Source: Cristatella mucedo
Lineage: Eukaryota; Bryozoa; Phylactolaemata; Cristatellidae
Length of the DNA: 23,000 nt
Assembly: GCA_009760855.2 (NCBI GenBank)
Contig: WPIO01000061.1
Location: forward strand, 622,001-645,000
Reading direction: 5' to 3'
Below, in pieces: positions 1-8,959 of this stretch. Position numbers and translations under genes: made by a program. How positions within the stretch are numbered: position 1 is the first letter of the stretch; every line of letters begins with the position of its first letter. Under the pieces are notes generated by a model. The model was not told the DNA's origin, made no database searches, and saw nothing but the letters and a program-made list of their open reading frames with translations.

Positions 1-16
1 ACCTTCGTCCCCTCTA

Positions 17-45
17 TATATATATCTCTCTCTCTCTCTCTCTCT
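17..45. repeat. (TA)n(TC)n microsatellite
   Basis: A short run of TA dinucleotides passes directly into TC dinucleotides. It is seen directly in the sequence. No coding content is apparent around it. Confidence 0.85.
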
Positions 46-148
46 TTCAGTCTAACGCGATTGAAATGTCTTCTAAAGGCACCGCAAGACACCGGCACTC
101 TGCACTGTCTCTTTTCATCTCCATTTGTCTGCCTTTCTATTTCTCTTC

Positions 149-298
<150 letters not shown>

Positions 299-309
299 GA
301 ACACTCCAG

Positions 310-389
310 GCTAGCCAAGTGCAAGGGGCTTGAGACGAACCCGAACCGAGTTGAATTACCGTGGCTTGCTAGGCGGTTGTCTGCTAGAG
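310..389 (+). other. Possible small exon (weak)
   Basis: The CT tract is followed by an AG at 308-309 that looks like a splice acceptor, and GAG|GTAAGA at 387-395 is a good donor. One of the three frames between them is open. The translation (…AKCKGLETN…) matches no KH domain or other family I recognise. It could equally be chance, because a CT microsatellite imitates a pyrimidine tract. Confidence 0.17.
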
Positions 390-445
390 GTAAGATGGTG
401 GTAACGTGCCACCGAAATGCAAGATGTGTTGTTACACAGGCTTTA

Positions 446-453
446 TGACGTCA
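446..453. promoter_or_regulatory. Perfect CRE palindrome TGACGTCA
   Basis: An exact cAMP-response-element palindrome bound by CREB/ATF factors. A TATA-like CATAAATA lies about 150 bases downstream near 597. No transcription unit can be assigned to it, so its function is unproven. Confidence 0.25.
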
Positions 454-783
454 GAGAATGATACTTTATTTTAAGCAGCCATTTTCTGCTGCATTGTTGC
501 AATTGAAACTATTCATTTTGTTTTAGCTTTTGTTTTGCTCGGCTGTTGTCAGCACTTGGGTACGGTTGCCTGTTGAAGCTGCCAGCTGTGCAGCTCCATA
601 AATAAGCCGCCCTTTTTTCACCGTGTTCCGTTGAGTTTCCGAATCGTTCTGCACGGTGCAAGCTGAGCGGGCTATTATGCTCGTTGAAGCGAGTTTCTAG
701 GATGGGGCATGTGCTTCATCGAAGCACTCCTGTCTACCACCGGCCGGTGCAGACACAGTTAGGAGTATGTAGTATTATATTTT

Positions 784-787
<4 letters not shown>

Positions 788-871
<84 letters not shown>

Positions 872-894
872 ACACACACATATATATATATATA
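788..894. repeat. (CA)n(TA)n microsatellite
   Basis: About 90 bases of CA repeat with one TA interruption, ending in a 14-base TA run. The tract is alternating purine/pyrimidine throughout and so prone to non-B structure. Confidence 0.97.
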
Positions 895-1029
895 GTCTAT
901 CGATTTTCAATGATGTTTTAGATGGTATGCAATTTAATAATATTAATAATAAGACATTTGTAGAGCATCCTAAGAGAACTACATTTCTGTCTAAGCACTT
1001 TACGTAAATTTAGTTAAATTAATTAAACT

Positions 1030-1185
1030 AGCTGATTAAACAGCCTCTTTTGTATAGCGACAGAAGAGCCTTTATGGCTATCACCACCGCTTGCAGCAGC
1101 AATAAAGAATCACCCACTGCAGGATTGAACCCACGACCTCGGTCGTGAATAACAACTGCCTTACCTAGTGTACCATCACGCCTCA
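1030..1185 (-). mobile_element. tRNA-derived SINE, family 1, copy a
   Basis: On the minus strand this reads as a tRNA-like head with a good pol III B box (GGGTTCAATCC). A body follows that is shared with copies at 8765-8932 and 14995-15152: TTTATTG, then CTGCAAG, then GGTGATAGCCnnnAAGGC, then TATAnAAnGAGGCTG, ending near AATCAGCTAG. The head lies about 20 bases from the hAT element at 1204, so the two insertions are adjacent, not nested. Confidence 0.75.
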
Positions 1186-1195
1186 CCAACGTATG

Positions 1196-1203
1196 GTGTA
1201 AAG
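1196..1203. repeat. hAT target-site duplication, left copy
   Basis: GTGTAAAG directly precedes the left terminal inverted repeat. GTGTAAAA directly follows the right one at 3918-3925. Seven of eight bases match, as expected for the 8-bp duplication made by hAT transposases followed by one mutation. Confidence 0.85.
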
Positions 1204-1217
1204 CAGGGGTGTCCAAC
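1204..1217. repeat. hAT left terminal inverted repeat
   Basis: CAGGGGTGTCCAAC, exactly complementary to 3904-3917. The CAGGG start is typical of animal hAT elements. Confidence 0.92.
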
Positions 1218-1457
1218 CTTTTTGCGTTGGGGGGCCAGATATAAAAATGTATAAGGTCCGGGGGGCCGCATGTAAATTGGCGTAGTTGACCGCATCAGAA
1301 AATAAGATCGTAGTTTATTATGACTATTACTATTATATTTAATAAATTAACCGAAATACAATAGTATTTTTAGCATAATTATAATTAAAAATAATAAATA
1401 ATAAAAATTTAATCTTGTGTCCTGGAAAATAATTCGATAGATATTATGGCCAATCTT

Positions 1458-3391
1458 TTACTTTTGGATTTTTATTTTAGTAACATGAAGACAGAAACTT
1501 ATAAATCTTACAAAATTACATGACAAGGACTCACATAATATTATTGTCTTCGGATTAATTAAATGCCACAGGTATTCAATGTCTTCTGCACTGCAGGCAT
1601 CAATGAGATATTTGGCATTGTTTCTGTTTGCATAAAAAGTCGACATCTGCTGCAACAGTGGATGTGGCAATTCTAAGGATTCCTGATAAATTTCATCTGT
1701 GAGAACGGATCGAGTCTCTGTTTTCACATTTTTCAGTCTGGAAAAAAGCTGTTCACAGCAATATGTGCTGCCAAAAAGTGCAATATACCTGCGAGCATGT
1801 TTGGCTAGGTTAGGAAAAGACTCTGATGAAACATATTGCTTGTAAAAGGTAACAAGGTCATGCTGATCATAAGCAGTTTTTAAATTGCTGTCATTATGAA
1901 TGTCGATTAGTTTGAGTTGAAATTCATCAGGTACATCAGAGGGATCGATATTAAATCGATTACTAATCATGTTCATGTCATCCGCATGTTGTTGGAAATC
2001 CTGAAACCTCTCTTCGAATTCATCAACAAGTTTGCTAACAAGAGTGGAGTACTTCATATGAGCCAGCGTTTCAGGCAATCTTGTTGCTAGTGTTGTGAAA
2101 TGTAACAGTTTCTTCTGATCTAAGTGTTTTCGGAAAAGTTTCAGCTTTTGCACAAACGCGACCACACACTCATACATTTTATGGACCAGTTGATCCTTAC
2201 CTTGGAGTTTGACATTAAGATTTGCAAGATGTTTGGTCATGTCCACCAAAAAAGCCAAGTCATTCAACCACTGCTGGTCATCGAGGAAGCCAACATCTTT
2301 TCCCTTTTCTGTCATAAATATTTTTATTTCGTCCCGAAGTGACCAAAGCCTGGCTAACGTGTTTGACCTATTTAGCCAACGGACTTGGCATAAATAAATA
2401 ACATCATAATGATCTGATCCCAACTCTTCAAGGAAAGCCTGAAATTGTCTGTGGTTTAGCGCACGAGACCTTATCACATTGACTGTTGAAACTACATTGT
2501 CCATTACACGTTGCATGCTCAAGACCTTTGTACATAGCTGTTCTTGGTGGATGTTGCTGTGATGACTGACAATTTTGTGAGGTACTAATTTTACCATTAA
2601 AGATACAAATCCATTGTGTCTACTTGTCATTGAAGGGGTCTGTGGTTAAACCAATCAATTTAGTTTCAGGAAGATTAAATTTTGTGAGGACCCTCTTGAC
2701 CTGATCCAAAATATCCCTCCCCGTTGTAGTGCCTTTCATTGAACCTATATCCAACAGTTCTTCGATAATGACACACTTTCCTGTTACTCCGCGTACAAAC
2801 ACCGACAGTTGAGCCGTATCGCTATTGTCCGTGTATCATCGAGCGCAAGAGTATAAAATTCGAATTCAGCAAGTCTTTTAGTGAAACTTTCTTCTATGTT
2901 GGATGCGAGCTCGTCAACTCTTCTCGCAACCGTTTGATGAGAAAGACTGACTTTCTCTACTTCTGACTTCTTTTCTGGACAGACCACACCAGTAAACAGC
3001 CTGAGGCATTCCTTAACAAATTCACCATCGGAAAATGCTTTCCTCACTTAGCTATAGCTTCAGCTATTAAAAAACTTACTTTGGTTGAAGCCTCAGACTT
3101 GTTGCTGACGGCTGTAAACAATGACTGCTGTCCGATGACGCTCTGTTTCAACGAGTTCACGCGATCAATTCAAAGTTGACCAGTCAGGCTGTTGTACCTG
3201 TCGCCATGCTTTGTTGAAAAATGTCGCTTAACATTGTACTCCTTTGCAACGGCAATTGTTTCTTGGCATAATAGGCACATTATCCTACCGAAGCGTTCCA
3301 TTACAAAATAGTCTACAGTCCAAGATGCTTTGAAAAGTCTGCTTAAAGTGTCAATTTTTCGTTTTTTGCTAGTATTCACATTCGCCGCCAT
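1458..3391 (-). pseudogene. hAT transposase pseudogene (GTF2IRD2/ZBED-like)
   Basis: This is a DDE transposase related to the domesticated GTF2IRD2/ZBED/EPM2AIP1-like proteins. The start at 3391 opens a BED-type zinc finger (C-x2-C ... H-x4-H, within about residues 35-65). The catalytic core follows (LALDD near 2835, then VRGVTGK), then a helical insertion. The C-terminal hAT dimerisation motif is …RYIALFGSTYCCEQLFSRLKN near 1725-1790. The frame is broken: an in-frame TGA after the BED finger near 3168; a TGA plus frame change near 3040; a one-base shift near 2818 just after the first catalytic Asp; and a shift near 2630 where a conserved Asp-Gly-Ala-Pro-type stretch is damaged. From about 2630 to 1458 the frame is open for 390 codons. 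It cannot make an active transposase and is probably a fossil. Confidence 0.9.
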
Positions 3392-3656
3392 TTTTCTCTG
3401 TGAAATAAAAAAACAAATCAGTTACGAATTGATTAATTTATTTTTTATCACAGCAATATCTTAGTTATCTTAGTATTACTAAGTAAGTTAAGCAATACGC
3501 GTTTTTTGAAAAACCTACCTGACTGATTCCAGTTCGTGCACCAGCAGCTGAGACACGGCTCTTTTTTCTATCCACAGTGTGAAACAGTTAATTCCGCTTG
3601 CGGAAGCGTTATAAATGTGATCGTAATGGCGCCTCTGTAGCACACATATATTACCC

Positions 3657-3752
3657 CTTCACGCCAAAATGTTCACATGAAGGCTAGCAAAATAAATCGA
3701 TTTTTTTACCTTCACGCGAAAATAGCCATTCGGACACCTTCACGCTTCACGC
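3657..3752. repeat. Four CTTCACGC repeats inside the hAT right end
   Basis: The octamer CTTCACGC occurs at 3657, 3710, 3738 and 3745, the last two overlapping by one base. All are in the same orientation, between the transposase start and the right terminal repeat. Repeated short subterminal motifs are known transposase-binding sites in hAT elements; that role here is inferred. Confidence 0.7.
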
Positions 3753-3903
3753 GAGAGTGATTTAAGTACATTTAAGCGCCTTTTATCGTCGTTTGTATTG
3801 ATTAAAATTTAACCAAAAACATGGAGTGACAAATATTTTTGGGATAACGTTGCGGGCCGTATAGAAGACCTCGGCGGGCCGGGTTGTGGCCCGCGAGCCA
3901 CGT

Positions 3904-3917
3904 GTTGGACACCCCTG
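3904..3917. repeat. hAT right terminal inverted repeat
   Basis: GTTGGACACCCCTG, the exact complement of 1204-1217, followed immediately by the duplicated target GTGTAAAA (3918-3925). Confidence 0.92.
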
Positions 3918-3925
3918 GTGTAAAA

Positions 3926-5155
3926 GGAAGAATTTTTTTGTAGTAAAGCCACACTCAAGGATTTTTGAATGTGTTCCTCCATTTCATGTCATGCTCTGCT
4001 ATCTCTCCTTGATGGCAGCTTGCAGTAGGAAGCAGTATTCTAGAAGAGGTGTATCTAGTATTTTCGATGTCCGTGGTAGGCGTTTGGCAGCAACTGTGTA
4101 GGCACTGCGGTGTGCGTGCGAATGCCACATCAACTTTTGCTTTTACCCATGCTAGAAGCAATGATAACCTTGGTAGGTTGTGATAAGCAAACTGCAGTCT
4201 CATTACTGCAAAGTGCAGTGCTTAAACTAGTCCATGGCTACAACATTCGGTTACCCGACCTTATGGTAGTACACAAAAAACTTCTTGTCACTGCTGCCCG
4301 TGTTATGCAATGTGGCCTAGCTGCTAGCCAGCCATTGTAACATCTCATCATTAGTACTCACGAATTACTGACTGCTATGCCCCGTGCTGACAGTGCTCTC
4401 CTAAGTGACACTCCTAAGTGTGAGCCGCCACTAATAAGACTTAAAGTCCGAGTAGTGTGTGATCTATGTGAATAGAGCCGGCGTCTCTCTGACTATGATG
4501 TTTGCCGAATGAGTTTGCCCACTAGGCATGACCTGGTTGCAAATTCTAGTATGTCTATAGTCATTCGACCCCCCCCCCTACAAATGACCAGGGTTCCTGA
4601 CCCCTGATCCCCGACCCTAGCTCATTTGCATGCCCTATAAACCAGTGTCTGCACCCACGGCCTTGCTTCTACTTTGGAATCATGCGAAGATCATTCAGCA
4701 ATAAATTCATCATTACGATCCAACATCGGTGCACTAGCTGGGTGGGTTCAGCCGACCCTGCCACCACCCTCGGAGACCGACATTCCCCCTCCAGCCTACT
4801 GGCTGCCTCCGGTACTAGCTCAATGTATAGCCCAAAGTACTGGCTTAGTCGGGGGGGGGGGGATGCTCCAGTTGTAGTCTACTGTAGGGCAGTACCAGGA
4901 CCAGAAGTCCGCCGAGACCCTCTGCTGCTCGCCTGCGAAGCTCAGTGGCTGCCCCCTGATGATTCCCAGGCTGGGGCTCTGTTGTGCAAGGCGAGGCTGG
5001 AGGCACTGGAGGAGTGACTGGCCTCTCAGAATCGTCGTGCAAAACGTTAGAGCGATGCAACAGATCCAGGTGACGGCAAGTGACAACTTTCTGCCGGTCG
5101 TGCTTTGCCTGTGATTGAGCCCTGTGAAGTGCCTGAAATACTCTTTCTTTGACAG
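3926..5155. other. No supported gene; probable PCBP intron
   Basis: I see no convincing exon here. Open frames such as 4682-5017 lack recognisable domains and splice support. The stretch holds homopolymers (a C run near 4570, a G run at 4851-4862) and the octamer/TATA/AATAAA cluster listed separately. It lies directly upstream of the KH2 exon acceptor at 5155, so it should be intronic if KH2 begins further upstream. Confidence 0.5.
4624..4705 (+). promoter_or_regulatory. Octamer + TATA box + AATAAA cluster (LTR-like or promoter)
   Basis: A perfect octamer ATTTGCAT at 4624-4631 is followed by TATAAA at 4636-4641 and AATAAA at 4700-4705. A TATA box and poly(A) signal 60-70 bases apart are the core of a retrotransposon LTR. 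Octamer plus TATA is also a POU-factor promoter layout. I found no second LTR copy and no retrotransposon proteins, so a solo LTR or chance remains possible. Confidence 0.3.
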
Positions 5156-5284
5156 GCTACCAGCGCCTCAGTGCAAGTCGCTAGCGACATGCTGCCTAGT
5201 TCAAACGAGCGGATGGTCACACTAAGCGGCTCAGCAGAGGCAGTCATCAGTTGCATTAGCCACATATGCCAAATCATGACTGAG
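5156..5284 (+). CDS. PCBP: PCBP homologue, exon: KH2 domain second half
   Basis: The exon is 129 bases (43 codons, phase 0 at both ends), between the acceptor CTCTTTCTTTGACAG and the donor GAG|GTGAGT. Its translation, ATSASVQVASDMLPSSNERM then VTLSG and a helix ending in HICQIMTE, is the second half of a KH fold: beta2, variable loop, beta3 and helix C. It closely matches KH2 of vertebrate PCBP1/2, where a VQVAGDMLP-type stretch is diagnostic. The half with the GXXG nucleic-acid-binding loop must lie in an earlier exon, probably outside the window. The intron position inside KH2, just after the GXXG helix, matches the position of the intron in KH3. Confidence 0.93.
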
Positions 5285-5373
5285 GTGAGTGGGCGTGGCT
5301 GCAATACAATCTGCTAGATGCTATTGCCCGACGATCGAGAGCATATGCCTGCAGGAGGCATGTCTGTCTCGGT

Positions 5374-5563
<190 letters not shown>

Positions 5564-5862
5564 GGCAGACAGCAGGCAGAGAGCGCTGGCACATTAGCAT
5601 GCAGAGGTAAAGTAGAAACAACCAGGAGCCTGAAAACGAGGGGAACATAGGGCATAGAACACTGCTCGCATCAAACATTTTGATTCGTGTGAGCAGCTGC
5701 GATTAGGAATGCAGTTGCTGGTATTGGCACTGCAGACGCAAATGCACAACAGTTAGAGTTAGTGTGCGCCAGTCACACCGACTAGCAGCAGCAGCTGAGC
5801 ACACATAGTGTGGATCACGATGTGACCTGAGCACACACTCGCGCTCTTCATCCACGTCCTAG

Positions 5863-5910
5863 CACGTGCACGTGCACGTGCACGTGCACGTGCACGTGCA
5901 CGTGCACGTG
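5863..5910. repeat. Eight perfect tandem copies of CACGTG
   Basis: Forty-eight bases consist of exactly eight head-to-tail CACGTG hexamers, each a canonical E-box palindrome. The array is self-complementary and strictly alternating pyrimidine/purine, so it can form a hairpin, cruciform or Z-DNA. It lies in the intron after the KH2 exon. Confidence 0.97.
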
Positions 5911-7189
5911 AGCGTGAGCTGTACGAAGAAGGCTCGCTTTGCCCTTTGGAGTTTCGGTCTGCGGTTTCCGTGAAGGCTTTGATAAGCCGTGGGTGTATGT
6001 ATGTATGTATGCACAGTGCATACATGTCATGGGCTTGACTATGTCATGGGGTTACATTGTCCTGAAAAGCTTGTAATTCCATTTAGTGATGCTTTTGAGT
6101 GCTAGCTGCTGGCTAAGGGGACCAAAAGATACTAAGTCATGACCAGGCTGAATGATTTCTTGTCATCCGACCAAGTATGTGTAAAGGTCCAGATAACCCT
6201 TCAAGTTTTATCTTACCACAAAGTACTTTAACACTTACAATGCATGAGGCATGCTCCATTGGCTGTACATGCTAGCCCCCCCCACTTGCATTCGATGACA
6301 GTACACCATATCAACCGGAGAGGCTGTCGGTGCTGTAGTTATTGTTAATACGTTCCAAGTTTCCCCACTAAGAGCTCGGCTTGCTGCCTTTCGACAGCTG
6401 CTCAGCTAGATAGGCTTACTATAGATACTCTGTAGATTCTATAGATAGAGTTTCTGGAACTTGCAGATCGGTAGCTTTGTCATTTCAACTGCTTCGACAG
6501 AGTCATATCTCCCATAGCTGACTAGACCTCTGGTGACTGGCCGAGCCGCACACATAGCATGACCAGTCTGTAGTGACCTTTCTTTGAGCTCTTTCTAAAT
6601 TAAATAACTTCAGTATGAACGAATCATCGTCAATTGTTCATGCTTTTAGGGCTGTCAGAGGCAGTCTGTTTTTACTCGTTTAAGACAAAACAGTGAACAG
6701 TGAATCGTATTCCTCGGGATTTCAGCCATGCCTCAAACTCTTTTGAAGATGACCAGTGCCGTAGTCTTCCCCTGAGTACGAAAAGTCACCAGTTAGTGGG
6801 TGGAATTTTAATCAGTTAAGACGGTGATGAAATTGTAATACTTGGTACTATCAAAGGCCATCTGCAGTGAGATTGCAGGCAGGAGAAGAATTTCGCTTGT
6901 GTAGGAGACAGTCCGGCAATCGCTAGTTGTTTCTGTGTATGCTGCATTAGGTCCTTACATTTGTGGCATCATCACGAGGCTTCTGTCGCTCCCTGTAACT
7001 CCCTCCACTCGCAGGCTTGTGCTCCTGCTTGTGCAGTAAGACACTCATTTTATGCAATAAGACACTCACAGTCTGTGAAAAACTCGGCATCTAGACTTTT
7101 CCCGTCTTGAACGTCACCACTGCCACATTACACCACATCTCTCACTGACTTTCACCGGGTCGGCATCTGGTAGCATATAGGCTTCATGG

Positions 7190-7560
7190 TTCTGTAAATT
7201 CACTTTCAGGTCCCTCCATTCTCTTGCTCCAGCCTACCTGTCCGAGCTGCTTACTAATCTCTGCTTCTCATCGTACCACCAACTCTTCTGATCTCTCAAG
7301 TCGTCCAGTGTCAGCTGTAACTCTAAAAACTTCGATTCTTTGAAGACCTTGCCTTCAGTTCATAATATATATAAGCCTGGAACTTACTCCCGATTGATGT
7401 CACGACATTATCCAACTTGGAAGTTACTTAAAAAGGAGCTGAATGCACCTGCTCCTCACAGCATGTGCTCTGTCCCTGTGAAGTGTCCTTAATGTGGTCA
7501 TGCATCCCGACACTATGCATGCTATTCTGCATGTTATGAGTAACCAATTTATATGCTCTC
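7190..7560 (+). mobile_element. L2-type LINE fragment, C-terminal end of ORF2
   Basis: A frame near 7210 reads FRSLHSLAPAYLSELL, the motif that follows the reverse transcriptase in L2/CR1-like LINEs. It matches the end of the longer LINE at 11130-11160 (FRSLHSVAPAYLSDLL). Further degraded matches (AWNLLP near 7375) precede a 3' region rich in CATGCTG-type sequence, as in the longer copy. Frames are broken by stops, so it is an old 5'-truncated copy. Confidence 0.8.
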
Positions 7561-8266
7561 TCTTCAGTGTTTGTAAGTTGTGTATAAATATATTTGATTC
7601 TCTTGTGCTGCTACATAAATTGTCATAGTCACTGTTAACCGAATTGCACAGTAATAATGGTTATGGTTAACATAAAAGCAAGTTATCAATCTTAAGATAG
7701 TATGCAAAAGAACAGTTGTTATGCTAAGACAAGCATGCAAACGTACGAAAAAGGTTCACGGCCCACTGGTTAGTTTGGCTGCGGTTAGCAGTAGCACTCG
7801 ATCAATCATGCACAGTTAGGCAAAGCGCACCGAAAGAAAATGCTTCAAAAATGCCCTTATTTTCCTTCGACTTCGGCTTCCTTAACAGCGTATGTCAAGT
7901 ACCATGTAAGAGAATTAGTTCTCCCTTAGGGTGCGCTGCATATGTCTTATTCGTGCTAATATTATTTGTATGATATCAGCTCTTCCTGAATACCAGCAAA
8001 AGATTCATATCAAGTAATAGCAGTTGTTGCGATCGTTGCACAGAAGACGAGAAGGTGCAAGTTTTTACGGCGAACTGAAGTCGTCGTCGCTAACGGAGAA
8101 GCTGCAGTGCAGCAGTGCAGCAGTGCAGTAGTGCTGTGCTGTTTTAGCAAGATTTCTCGTGCATCGTGCATGTTTTAGCTAGATCGATCCCCCTGATGCA
8201 TCGTAGCATTTGTGTGACGGAGGGTTGGCTTGCTGTAAAGGCACCGTGCTTGTTCTGCACCTTCAG

Positions 8267-8422
8267 TCTCCGGTCAAAGGCACCACTTTCCCCTATCGAC
8301 CAAGGCCTGTGCCAGCGCAGCCACAGGTGCTCTATGCCACGACGACCAATGCAGCAATCGCTCCAACGTACGCCATCCCAGTCACGGCGCTATCGGGCAG
8401 TGCAGGACACGTTGTTTCTGAG
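8267..8422 (+). CDS. PCBP: PCBP homologue, exon: post-KH2 linker
   Basis: The exon is 156 bases (52 codons, phase 0 at both ends), with acceptor TTCTGCACCTTCAG and donor GAG|GTAAGT. It begins SPVKGTTFPYRPRPVPAQPQ, equivalent to the SPPKG-IPYRPKP segment directly after KH2 in vertebrate PCBPs. It continues with an Ala/Thr/Pro-rich stretch containing YAIPVTAL, reminiscent of the vertebrate QYAIPQ linker. The joint with the KH2 exon (…MTE|SPVKG…) falls at the same place as in the family. This linker is flexible and disordered. Confidence 0.93.
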
Positions 8423-8764
8423 GTAAGTGGCTCTGTGCTCTCACATCCCGTGCCGTCGAAACATGCTTGTCAGCTTGTGTTGCTTTGCCAGACAGTGCTT
8501 TTAATGTGTCCGGCTATGTCGCACAGCCTGCCATACAGATAACCTTTGGTCTTAATGACTTCTGTAGCAGTGGCCCTGTAAGGGTAACAGCAATGGCAAA
8601 TAGGCAGCTGCTCAAGTTTAATATACTAGTAAGATTATCAGTATTAGAATAGTGATAGTTGATAGAATATTGGCAATCGGAACCAGTGGCACCTTGCCTG
8701 CCAGGAAGAATACTTGGGAAAAAATGTTCCTGAAAGTTCTACAAGTGGCTGAATGCAGTGTCTG

Positions 8765-8932
8765 CATCATAGCGCTGGGTTAAGGTGCTCGCTCTTCACG
8801 ACTCAAGTCGTGAGTTCGAGTCCTGCCGTGGGCGATCCTTTATTTTCCACTGCAAGCAGTGGTGATAGCCGTTAAGGCCTTCTTTTGCCATATAAACGAG
8901 GTTGTTGGATCGGCCAGCCTTTTAACTTTAAG
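8765..8932 (+). mobile_element. tRNA-derived SINE, family 1, copy b
   Basis: A tRNA-like head with B box GAGTTCGAGTCC near 8812-8823 is followed by the family body (CTTTATT, CTGCAAGCAGTGGTGATAGCC, AAGGCCTTCTT, TATAAACGAGG). It aligns with copies at 1030-1185 and 14995-15152, both on the other strand. It lies directly before the LINE that starts near 8935, within the PCBP intron. Confidence 0.78.
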
Positions 8933-8959
8933 TGCATTGTGGCTACACCCTGTCAGCTG

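Larger units (their letters stand above)
1204..3917 (-). mobile_element. Complete hAT-superfamily DNA transposon (decayed)
   Basis: The element is 2,714 bases. It is bounded by a 14-base perfect terminal inverted repeat, CAGGGGTGTCCAAC at 1204-1217 and its complement at 3904-3917, and by an 8-bp target duplication. Just inside both ends lie G/C-rich GGGGGCC/GGGCCG motifs, typical of hAT subterminal regions. It carries one transposase gene on the minus strand, broken several times. The ends, target-site size, BED finger and hAT C-terminal motif together fix the superfamily. The CAGGGGTGTCC termini and protein fit the Charlie/GTF2IRD2-like branch (family knowledge). Confidence 0.92.

Noticed and set aside
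1030-1185. A functional tRNA gene
   Set aside because: There is a B box but no complete cloverleaf or acceptor stem, and the same sequence plus body recurs elsewhere, so it is a SINE.
4682-5017. A 111-codon plus-strand frame before the KH2 exon
   Set aside because: It has no KH or other domain, crosses a 12-base G run, and ends well before the KH2 acceptor. It is not supported as an exon.
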